This document shows, in pieces, positions 1 through 10,900 of a stretch of DNA of 64,000 nucleotides. Under the pieces are notes generated by a model. That model did no database searches and had not been told where the DNA came from. It was given only the letters and a program-made list of their open reading frames with translations. Position numbers and translations under genes: made by a program. The stretch is from Lepidurus packardi (Eukaryota; Arthropoda; Branchiopoda; Notostraca; Triopsidae), in contig JAKZAN010000005.1 in assembly GCA_023053545.1 (NCBI GenBank), forward strand, positions 10,044,001 through 10,108,000, in the 5' to 3' direction. How positions within the stretch are numbered: position 1 is the first letter of the stretch; the number at the start of each line of letters is the position of its first letter.

Positions 1-551
1 GGTTCAGGATCTAATGTACGCACACAAACAACCTTATCAGCGACCAGGTGGCGGAGAGGCCTTTGTTTGGATTGTACTTTTGGCTTTAGCGTCCCCAACA
101 CCTGAAAAATCAAGCTTGGTCTGTCTCTTTCTGTCGCCCTCTTTCTCGCTTGCCGGAGTCATTAAGTGTAGAGATACCCTTAATCAGCTGGTTGATCTGG
201 TGTGAAATCGGATTTGATGAGTTATTTCAAACTTTCCAAACGGATTGATGTTTTGGGTCACGTTGACATTATTGAGACTAGTTAGGTAGTTAGCAAAGCT
301 TCACAAGCTGCCAACTCAAGTCCATGAGGTTTTTTCGGGGAAGTAGAAGTTTGGAATTGTCTGGAGTTACTATCCTACAAAAATGTATAGGAAAACTGTC
401 AAACTTGGACTGTAGGGAGTTATGGGCAGGAAGAGTTTGGAAAGCGTTTGCTAGCTCTGAATTAGGGAGACAGTTTATTTTTAAGCTATAAAGTTTATTT
501 TTTTATTTTTTACTGGAAATAATGAGAAGCACAGTGACGTAAGCTTTCCTT
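1..551. other. Non-coding DNA, no gene recognised
   Basis: This AT-rich stretch has only short open frames without recognisable domains or convincing splice sites. It could be intergenic DNA or part of the 5' region of the RFX gene downstream. I see no RNA gene in it. Confidence 0.5.
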
Positions 552-684
552 TTAAGCGTATGGAATAAATGGAATTCTATGTTGTTTAGACATCTTGTAT
601 ACGTTACTTTGAAAGATTTCCAAAGGGTTAAGGCCAGTGCACGATCACTAAATCGAATTAGGCGAAAGATTTCAGTATTTTTAA
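552..684. repeat. Left copy of a ~130-bp direct repeat flanking a MITE
   Basis: This block starts with TTAAGCGTATG and ends with TTAGGCGAAAG followed by a T-rich stretch and TTAA. The same order of motifs (TTAAGCGTATG, CGTTACTT, TTTCAAA/TTTCCAAA, CCAGTGCA-GATC, TTAGGCGAAAG, TTAA) recurs at 1059-1200, on the other side of the MITE. The two copies are clearly diverged, so the duplication is old. Confidence 0.6.
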
Positions 685-1058
685 GGCCATGGTATACTGT
701 AACCTCTTATGGCGCTACAGCATAGCAAATTTTGATTCGAAAGTTCTCATTCTTTGTGCAATATAATGAACTTGTTTTATGACAGTAATGCACTGGATGT
801 ATAAGTATACTTTACGTGCTGATTTTCATTTTAATGTCGGCTTCACTAATTTTTTCCAGTGTTCAAGTTATGAAAAAGTTAAGCAGCAGGTAACGTAACT
901 TTTGTTATTAAGAATTTTTAGAAAAAGAATTGTTCAACTATTTCTTTCTGTTTCTTTTAATTTCTTGTTTAAAGTTTGTGAAATTCTAATGAGAGTGGTA
1001 TGACATCATTGCCATTTTTGGACAAAAAATGATCACCTACTTGCAGTACCCCGTGGCC
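685..1058. mobile_element. TTAA-flanked MITE, copy 1
   Basis: This is a 374-bp non-coding element with terminal inverted repeats: it begins GGCCATGGTATACTG, and the reverse complement of its end begins GGCCACGGGGTACTG. TTAA lies on both sides (681-684 and 1059-1062), which may be the target duplication. Copies with the same interior (GTGACAGTAAT-like motif, CTATTTCTTTC, TGCCATYTTTGGAC) lie at 24035-24539 and 28198-30696. It encodes no protein, so it is a non-autonomous DNA transposon. A TTAA target suggests piggyBac-like mobilisation, but the ends do not resemble well-known piggyBac termini, so the family is uncertain. Confidence 0.75.
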
Positions 1059-1200
1059 TTAAGCGTATGCAATTCTCTGCTGTTTAATAGTCTTTTATTC
1101 GTTACTTATTTTGAAGAATTTCAAACGGTTATTACCAGTGCATGATCGGTATATCAGTGTATTAGGCGAAAGTTTTTGAGTATTCTTAAAAATTGTACAA
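1059..1200. repeat. Right copy of the ~130-bp direct repeat flanking a MITE
   Basis: This is the partner of 552-684, in the same orientation. It begins TTAAGCGTATGCAATT and contains TTATTCGTTACTT, ACCAGTGCATGATC and TTAGGCGAAAG before a closing TTAA. The element at 685-1058 sits exactly between the two copies. Confidence 0.6.
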
Positions 1201-4200
1201 ACTGCAGTACAATAGTTATACTGAATAGCATAGTTACACTGTAAAGTGTTATAGTAGTATTAGCTTATTGGTATAGGAACAGGCTTCAGTTGCTCGCATT
1301 CCTAGTGCTGGGAGCAAAGCGTAGTACGATAAACGCTTGTAGAAGCATTGTTTAATTAGGAACACACAATATAAACAAAGGAACTAATTCTGCAAATACA
1401 TAAGCGTAGTTTTGTTTGCTTTTTTGTGGCATCTGTTGGTTTAGTTTCGCAGTTTTGCATAATTCGTGCGCTAGGTGTCACTCTTCGCGTACAATGTTGT
1501 GGTAAAACTCATGTGAAAACTTAAGTTTTGACAAAACACTATCTGAGACGAGTGCCACATTTCCGCAATATATATTCCGAACTCGAGCTTTCGTTTGGGT
1601 GTAAAATGTGTTATTGTTTAACAATGCCTACGAGAAAAAAAGCGTTGGCCTTTTAAAACGATAAGCTAGTTCCAAAATTCTCGGTATCACATTCATTACT
1701 AAGGTTTCAAGTGGATTTACTAAAGAAAGTGGATGAAATTGACACATGTTGTAGTTGATTGAAGTTTTGGGATGAAACGAAGGCATGACTCATGGATTGG
1801 AGGATTGGAGTAAAAGGTTTACTAATAGTACTCGGAGTACATACACACACTCAGATATAGAACTTTAATAATATGGGTCCTCACGCGGGGTGTCTCACCT
1901 TTTAAAAAGGCGTGTCGTGTACATTACAAAGTAAAGGACCTGGAATGTAATCTTATTTGTGTTTGGCTCCAAGAAACCCTCTCTCCATAAAGGTGCGAGA
2001 TTGAGAGATACCAGAGAGCAGGAGAGTAGGTTACCAAATTCTATCCCCTGGAAAAATTCGCTCTATTCTTTTTTTCTTTTTTTTTATAAAGGAAAACCAA
2101 GGATCAAAAGAGGAAAGTAGACAGTTTTTAAAGTAATATAGCAAATATTAGCCCAAAGAGGCTCAAGTAAAGACCTTTTACCAGGGCTTTAGACATTTGG
2201 GCGCAAGTTGGTTCAGGTAATGTTGTCCAGATTCACGTAGGGTCACTCGACATCGGATAGGATAGCATCAGCAAGTCCATTTGCAGGGCTTATGGTATTT
2301 GTCCATCCAAACAGCAAAAAAGAAAGGAAATCGTGGAAAGATTTTCTCCCTCAATCTTTCTGTGCGGGAGTTACAGGGTGCATCCTCTCGCTAACCAAGG
2401 ACAGAAATAAAGAGGAAAGAAGAGTGATGTCCTTAAGAGCACACGGTGCAAGCGAAAGGGAGACCGAGTGTTTTAATATGAGGATAGATTTACTTACCTT
2501 TTCCGTTGATAGAACAGTTTTATATTTTGGGGCTCACTCTCCACCTATACCACCCCCATCCTGGATAGAATCTGTTGCATTTGCCCCCGTCTGGAAAGAG
2601 AAAAGAAGAAAATATATGAAAAACTCTTAAGAAGTCGGAGATTTTTGAAGGATAAAAGGAAGAGAGACAGACTTTTCACTTTTAAGATAGATTCTATATA
2701 TTCTCTCTCCCCATACTCCACCGAAAAAAGAATTGGACGAGAAAGTGAGGTGAGCGAAGAGATAAAGAAGATTTTTCTGAAAAGGGGTTTACCTATTGTA
2801 GTAATACATGGCAAGCGTATTGGGCGGCCAGTCTGCCAACAGATATGCTGTAATGCCTGAAGAAAGCGAGAAACATAGTGGAACGTATGTACTAAGCCGC
2901 TTTTAAGTTTAGTTTCAAGTTATGTTTTAGTTTAAGCTAGCTTAGTGTAATTCTAGGGTTTTCTTGTAAATCTAGTTTTTAGCTCATTGCTAGTACGTCC
3001 AAGTGTAGGACACACCTGTAATACCGACCAATAGTGCGTTTAAAAGTATTTTAGTCGTATTCGAAACAGTACCACTAACGAAAATAGACACTACTTCCAG
3101 TAACGTTGAATTTTTTTTTTTTTTTATTTTATTGTCGTATAGGCATAAGCCTGTTGCCAAAGTTTATTATTAAAAATTTACATTTAAACCCGGGTAGGGG
3201 AAAGGGATATAACAGAACGCTGTCAAACGTTGAATTATTTAAAAAGTAAGTAAATGCTGGATTAAGTTTGGAGATTGTTAAGTATCCAATCACCACAAGA
3301 ATTAAAAGGAATAATTCACCAAATTTATAGAATTCGTAATGTTATTTATATAATTGTTTGATACACATTGTGTAAGTAATACACTTTATTATTATTATTA
3401 TTATTATTATTATGTTGTTGTTATTGGTGTTGTATTAGTATGTGTTCTATATCTTAAGGTAATCAGCATTGCTACTGAGAATTGGTCGGTCGGAATGGGT
3501 GAAGAACTTGTTGCACGCGTGGGTTCGGTACAGTACTGGTTGCCGGTACGCAAATGATGTCAAGAGCCTAGTCTTCCGCCTTGAGCAATTGAATCAGCCT
3601 TCGCGAGAGGTGTTGCTGTTCCTCCTCGAGTTTGTTGGGTAAGAGGAAGCGCCCAAATTTGCACTTCCTTCCGCCGCCTACCGGAACACACGCGCCTGGA
3701 ACAGGAAACCTACCAGCTCCATGCAATCAGCTGGTACAGCACCGAGCGTGTTTTCCCTGTGTTCACTGGCTGTCGAATTTCTGGTCTAAAAATGCGAAAT
3801 CCAGTCTTAAACGGTTTGGAACGTGGAATTTCTACCCCACACTTGGCAGTTTTATCGAGAGGTGGACCACGAGGTCTCCCAGACATAATCTGTGGGGACA
3901 GATGTCGCAGGATGTTAGGCGAAACTGGAAAGCTGATTTGATGTGTCACCTTTTATCGACCCCTCTTGTCTTCCTGCAACTTACGGCTCAGTTCTCATTT
4001 TAGGCCCCCTTTTCCATCTACACCCTTATTCATCAGCCGTTACTGCGTAACAGTTTGCATGGAACGCTCAGATGCAGACGAGACCCCCTACCTTCTTTTT
4101 TTTATCAGTTATATCTGACGGGGGAAATAGGAAAATCTGGGGACTGTCCCTCGCGGACTTTGGGGATTGAGAGGGACGTCTGTGTTTTACGCTTGTCCGG

Positions 4201-4984
4201 AGTCATTACTGCGGCTAAGGAACGCAAGGCATCCTACGCGTACGCGTCCAAATTCCCCAGTCGTGGACACAGTATATATTAGACTAGAGGACAAGGGTGG
4301 GCCAATAATAGGGAGATGCAGATGAGGAAGGGACTAGGCGATTAGGTTCCCTCTTAAGCTGTAATATTAATTCCGCGGGGTGAAGGGTTGACATGGCTGA
4401 GTTCTTTTCCCTTTTTTCTTTATTTGGTTTAGCTAGATGTAGAAGACTGCAGGCGGAGTTTTTGTAAGACAAGACGAAGTTTGCCCCCCCCCCCCCCCCC
4501 CAAAAAAAAAAAAGAAAAAAAAATGATAGTGTCAAGGTAGTAGTGTAGAGTATAGTAAAGGAGAAAAACTTTTCTAAAGCTGATGTACACAAGTGGTGCT
4601 TCAATCAAGGAAATCGGAACCTCCTGCCGGTACGGAGGAGGGGAAAATTGCGTTTCTGGAGAAGTTGCTGCTTGTAAATTTGTTCTGGGTTGCGTGGGCC
4701 AAGGAAGTTACCCCGGGAAGTCTTTTTTAAGAAAAAGGAAAATAAGTTGTTTTTTTTTAAGAGGGGAAATAAAAGAGGGTTTTTTGTAGAGAGCGAAATT
4801 GGGTTTTAAAGCTTTGCGGGAGTCAGATTCCAGTCGGCGAATTTAACTAGTTCTTTTTTTTTATATATTTGTTTGATGTGGAAACTCCGCCATGTTACAT
4901 TTCCGGTCTCGTAAAAAAATGGGGTTTTCCTTTTATTTTCCGACCTCTAACAAATTATTGTGTTTATTTGGTTTGTTTTGGCAG
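1201..4984. other. Non-coding upstream region of the RFX gene
   Basis: No exon can be supported here, although the exon carrying the RFX start codon may be hidden in this stretch or lie before the window. It contains a TTA trinucleotide microsatellite (3386-3413) and an uninterrupted C run followed by an A-rich run (4484-4512). The open frames here lack domains and look like chance. Confidence 0.5.
3386..3413. repeat. (TTA)n microsatellite
   Basis: This is about nine perfect tandem copies of TTA/ATT. A shorter run of the same unit lies near 14263-14283. Confidence 0.95.
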
Positions 4985-7900
4985 CACGGTGGAGTGGTTG
5001 CGGCAGTTGTAGAGGTGGTGAGCGGAACCGAAGAAGTGGTCCGATTGGCCTTATCTCCAGAGCATTCCAATCAAAGCAACGAGGTAAATATCATTACTGC
5101 ATTGATATTGATTTGGGAGCGACATCGGTGGGGATCAAGTTCCATCCGGGGTATCGCGTTCCGTAACGTTTTTAATTGGTGTATCGATTGGTTGATAGAC
5201 CATGCTATCGTTCTTTTTTGGAATCGATACGAGTATATTTTTCGGTAGTTTAAACGATTAAAACGTATGATCGATACTCGTCATTTAAAGTGTATTCAGA
5301 TATGTCGACTAAAGATAATATATTTAATCATCAAGGTATGTATTGACTATTGAATCTGAGTACCGTCAATAATATAATTAATTACAGGATATTTTATGTA
5401 ATTTTTTACTTTTTAAAATTTGTATTACATTCTAATTTTTGTATGCATTGTTTTTGTTTTATTTCCCTTAAGTATTGCGTTCTATTTTGTAATTAGTGCG
5501 TTCTTATTCCGTTATAATTTCAGACAGTTTAACCGATTTAAGTCTGTCAAATTGAATGAAAAACTATGATTGGCATAACATACCTGTTGCCATAACTATT
5601 ACTGAGGAGGTATCGATTTAAAATTTTAGCGAAACAACAATCGATTATAAGTGAATGCTCGATTTAGAGTGAATGTTTTCAGGAGAAGAAAGTGAAGTCT
5701 GACTGGATGTTCTTGTTTAATTCAGTTAGGAGGTGGAAGTCCATCTACTGGAAGCAATACGGTGGCGATTACTGTTCTCAACGACAACGGCGAAGGCAAC
5801 GACGGATCAGAGTTGAGCGGAACGACTACTGGTGACGACAAAACCCATACTGGGGCACGTCTGATATCGGCGGCAAGAGGAGGTACCCTGACGGTAGCCG
5901 TAGCCTCGGGCGCTGCGGGTACTACGCTAGTGACATCACCGCAATTTATCATGGCCGGTACGTGCTGTTATTTTTAAATTTTTTTCTACTGCATGCATTT
6001 TTCAGATTTCGGTGGAAGACATTTTAGGTAGCTTTGGTTGTAGATATCTAGCTTGAAACTTCTTTCAGATTTTTAAACAAATTTTATTACGATCATTCTG
6101 TGGGTTTGAAGTAAGAAAGTGAGTGTTCTGGTGTGTTGGTGCGCTCTGCTTTCTTGGTACGATTTCCTTAGTATTATGTCTTAATTTGATACCTTCACAC
6201 GCTGCCATCTGCCGTTGTCGCCTGGAGCAGACGGCGTTTCTACCCGATCTTACACTTCCCTTACTCCCGTCCATCCCGGTCCAGGTCATGGTGCGGTCGC
6301 CGTAGGTAAGACTGCGTCCCGCGTCCGCACACTATGTCCACGTACCACAAACAAGCATGACTGTCCTGCTCCAAAAGCTTTAGCTCGTCAACAGTAATGC
6401 TTGGAAAAAATGGGCCCAAATTGGGGTGTGGCTTAGTCAATTTTATTCACTTTTACCACAAGATCAAATATTCCTCTTATTACCTTTTATTAACTTTACC
6501 ATCTTTGCTTGTTTTGTAGTTTCCTCAGAATTGTGTGTTTACCAACTTCTCTCGCAAAGCAATCTTAGATGTATACAAGGAGGCGGGGCTTGATTTTAAG
6601 CTCCTCCTTCCAAACAAAGATCGTATTTGCAACAAATTTCCATGAATAATAACGAATTAGGTAAAAAATTGATTGTTGAATACTACTCTGACTTCTCAGA
6701 TATTCATGACTGTTCGAATCAACATTAAAGATATGGTTTGAGCCACGCCGCAATTATGCTAGGGTAACCACTAGCCCCCCCCCCCCCCCCCTCTCTGTCA
6801 ACACATTCACTGCATGAGCCTGCTAAGTCTGTTGGTTTGTAGCCTGCTTCTTTTGTCCTTTTTTTGTTATTTCCTTTTAGGTGTATAGTGATGATTGTAT
6901 TAGTACAGGGTCAATAAGCATGTTAGGCTTCCGTTATTTTTTGCCCTAGTTTCCCTGGGTGGGTTTTGAAAATGGTACCTTGAGGGTGTCCCGGGAAACG
7001 CTTGTTCTACTACGCCGCAGCTTTTCCACCAATACATTGCAGCAATGATCTGTGCACAAGCTATTCTTGTTCCCAGGCTCATTAGTTGCTGGTTACCAAG
7101 GGTTGGCTGGATTCTCTCTACCTTTCTCTCTCCTGTTATTGTTGCCTCTTTCACTGGTGTTGTCCAGACAACTCGCTCTGTTGTTCTCGTTCGCTGTTTG
7201 AAGAAACTCAAAGAAATACGCCACGCTTGCCTTGAATGACGTAGAACCCCACCATAATAGATAAAAGAGAAAGAAAAGAAAAGAATCCTCGCATGTGAAT
7301 TACTTGTCGGTTTGCCTTAAGCTCAGCCGGTCAGCGAGTTGATTGTGTGCTTCTCAGCCTATTTCTAATTGAGGATCTTTTTTCCTTATATCCCTTTTCT
7401 TTGTCGTTAACAGTTACTGGAAGCGAAGCCTTGGGTCCTGACGCCCTGAGTCATTCCACGTATGTGCAATACGTTGATTCCTCGCCGGATTCGGCACTTT
7501 ACGCGGCCACCAACGGCCAGATGTAATCCAACTAACCATCTAACATTTTTCCTGTTTTTATAACTCAGTTTAACCTCATTAATCAACTAAGACTTCTGCA
7601 AATTCACCAGTTATTTTTTTTACTAATTGTATTTATGTTATGTTTTAGGGCGTATCCGGCGTACACCGTCGTAGATTCATCAGGGGGGATGTACAGTCCC
7701 GGTACGGGCCAGTACTACAGCGGTACCAACGTGACGTACACACAAGTATGTCATGAAACTTAAGTTTTGGGTTTAATTTGGCCGGAGTTTTGAGTAAAAA
7801 AGGAGGATTTCATTCAGGTCGGGGGTGTGGTTACCCAAGGCAATGGAGGCCAGATCTTGGCCCAAGGCGGAGGCACGTACTTGATCCAGCAAGGGATTGA

Positions 7901-10900
7901 TCCTGATGGACATCCCTTGATTTCCACTACAAGAGCCTCTCCGCAAACGGTAAGCAAAAGTTTGTTGGGAAAATCAAAGAAATCTTATAAACTGGCGCTG
8001 TTATTGGCCAATTAAACATTTGATACCGTAAAGGGCTGAGATACGCTTGCGACTAACTTTGGATGCAATTGTTTTTCTTGTGCGGCCGCGGGGGGATTTT
8101 GTTTTTGTTGTCCTTGGCGGTGTTTGGATTCTCTACCGGGGGTGTAATGGGGTTTAGGATGGAAGTGTGACGTACCTGGTCAACGCCGGCAACAGCAACG
8201 GAAACAATGGCACTGGTGGTGGCGTGAACAGCAATGGAACCAATGGGAACCATGGGAATGGAGGAGGAGTGTCGGTCGGGAGCGAAAGTCACTATAGTTT
8301 GGCCCATGCGACGCGCGTATCACCTGCTACTGTACTTAACTTATGCTTTTTCTAACAAAACTGTCTCCACTGGCTTTTTCCTCAACTTAGTTTTGCAACT
8401 GAATGCAACTGAATTGCGATTTTCTGTTTTGGTTATTTTCATTTTATTTTGCCCGTCTTTTCGAATTCCCTGGTTGACACATTTAATTGAAGAGAGGGTT
8501 TATGATGTTGCAGGTTCAGTGGCTCATCGAGAATTACGAAACGGCAGAAGGTGTAAGTCTGCCCCGGTCGACCTTGTACAACCATTATCTTCGCCATTGC
8601 ACGGAACACAAGCTGGAGCCTGTTAATGCGGCCTCATTTGGCAAACTCATTCGGTCTGTCTTCCTCGGCCTACGAACCAGACGGTTGGGAACTAGGTAAA
8701 AATAAAAATAAACATACATTTTCTTCATGGTCACTGTAGGTAATTTCATCAAGGCTAAAACTTGGGTAAATTGCTAAATTGGGTTTATTGCTAAATTATT
8801 TAGTAGTTTTAAGACCAGTTTATTATGAATATCCAAGAAGTTTCCGTAGTACTTTATTATTGAAAATCTTAAAATGAAGTTTGGGATCGTATCTATAATC
8901 GGCGCCATCTAACGCTGAATCAAACTAACGCGACAAAAACAAAACAAAGTGGCGATATTGAGGCGACCAAAGAAGCTAAATGTAGTGAAAATAGTTGTTT
9001 TATTATCCTTGTTTGTCTAAACGATACTTAACCCATAGTTAGTCGAAAACTAGATATTTGTTTCAATGACTTGGCGCTATTTAATCGATTAGTGGACAAA
9101 AAGTGCTAATGCTAATTGCAAGCGTTTCGAATACGAGCCGTAGAAGCCTATTCTTATTGTAGTAGGCTAATGGTGTATCTTGGTTTGCTGTTGTATTACT
9201 TTCTTAGCATAAATAATACGTTGCAGTTTATAAAGGATGGTTTTAATTCAATACTTGAAAGATGCATCCCTATGACGTTGATGTTCTTATTCTCCAGAGA
9301 CTTCTTAATTTTATTTTTTACTTTGTTTACTTTGAAGAGCGTAACTCATTACTGTTGTCAAGGGTTTTAGGGTTCGTATAATTGATTATTAGATAATTCA
9401 GTATTATAGCTAAGCACATTGTATAAACCTGTTCGTACTGTAAGAAGCTAATATCATATGAGAAATCCCTTTTTGTCATAACTCAACTTAATATTCACTT
9501 TCGTTTTGTATTTCAAGTCTGGTAAAGATTTCAGGGGTCCCGTGAAAGAATTCTTTTTTTTTGGTCCTAGCTTTCTGGCTTTTCTCTTTTTGAACTGTTT
9601 TTTTTAGCATAACGAATATGTTTTAGTTTATACAGCTTTCTTTTAACTCCACGTGTATTCTGAAAAACATTCTGGCTTTTCTCTTTCGACAGAGGCAACT
9701 CTAAATATCATTATTATGGGATCCGGATTAAACCCACGTCGTCCTTGGCCTCGTACGTGGAGGAAGGCGTGAGCGGAGCTGGACATCACGGTAGTAGTTC
9801 TTCAACTAAACGCAGTAAATCCTCACCTGGACATCGCAGTTCCGTCGATGGCTCCGCCGAAGGTCACAGCAGCAGCAATCACTCTGATTCTACTTCTCCA
9901 CAGGTATGCGAACCAAAAGATTACCTCACTTTTCCCTCTCGCTTTCTATTTGGATTGACTTTCGCCCAAGAGCTGTCGAAAAGCGAGTAGGAATCTTAGG
10001 TTGTAATTTTGCCTTCTGTTTGAAGTAGCGGCTTCTTTGACTTCCTTCAGCTGTATGAAGTATGCTTAAGCAAGTCTTTCTAAACATTTTCTTTCGTCTT
10101 GTAGCATCAACAGTACTTGGGAGACGCAGCAGGAGCGCTTCCAAATTTCCCCGAGTTGGAAGTGGATATGAGTCATTTGCCGGCCAATATCTCCGAGGAA
10201 GATCTGAACGTGTTTGCTACCCTGTACCGGGACCAATGCGAAGCTATTTTAGACGCAGTAATTAGCCTTCAATTCAACACGGTCGAAACAGCCTGGCGGC
10301 ACTTTTGGCGAAATTCCAACAATAATGACTTGGACATGGGTTTAGAAGAAGATCCTGAAAAACTTCTTCCAAAGTACTTTACAGATAATTCTAAAAAAAA
10401 ATACGAAAGTTGAAAGAAACATTTCGTTCATTTTTCTGTATTTTAATTTTTTTTTTTTAGATCCAAGTTGTACGAGCTCTGCCGGTGCGAAGGGATCTTG
10501 CAGTTTGTAAGAAAAGCCGATTACCAGTTCTACCAAAATTTGGTGGAAGTCCTCATTCCTGACGTATTGCGTCCTATTCCGGGCTCCTTGACCCAAGCCA
10601 TTCGTAACTTCGCTAAAGGATTAGAAGGCTGGCTTTTATCCGCTATGAATGGCTGTCCGGAGGAAGTTGTTCTGGTCAAAGTAAGTTTTTCGTTAGGGAA
10701 GGTTTTCTGCCTCTCTTTTTGCTTCAGGCAATGCTACTTTTTGAGAAGTTTGGGAAGACAAGACCAGGAAAAAAGAAAGAAAGAAACTTTTTTTTTATTG
10801 AAATGGAAATTTGTGGCCGGAGGCGAAGAAATGTGAGACGGACAACATGAACGGGTACTTATGCTCCTTTTCGCTTTCTTTCTTCCCTTTTGGGGAAATC

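Noticed and set aside
3632..4003. Possible RFX first exon near 3632
   Set aside because: No suitable donor in the phase needed for the exon at 4985, and no similarity to RFX N-termini.
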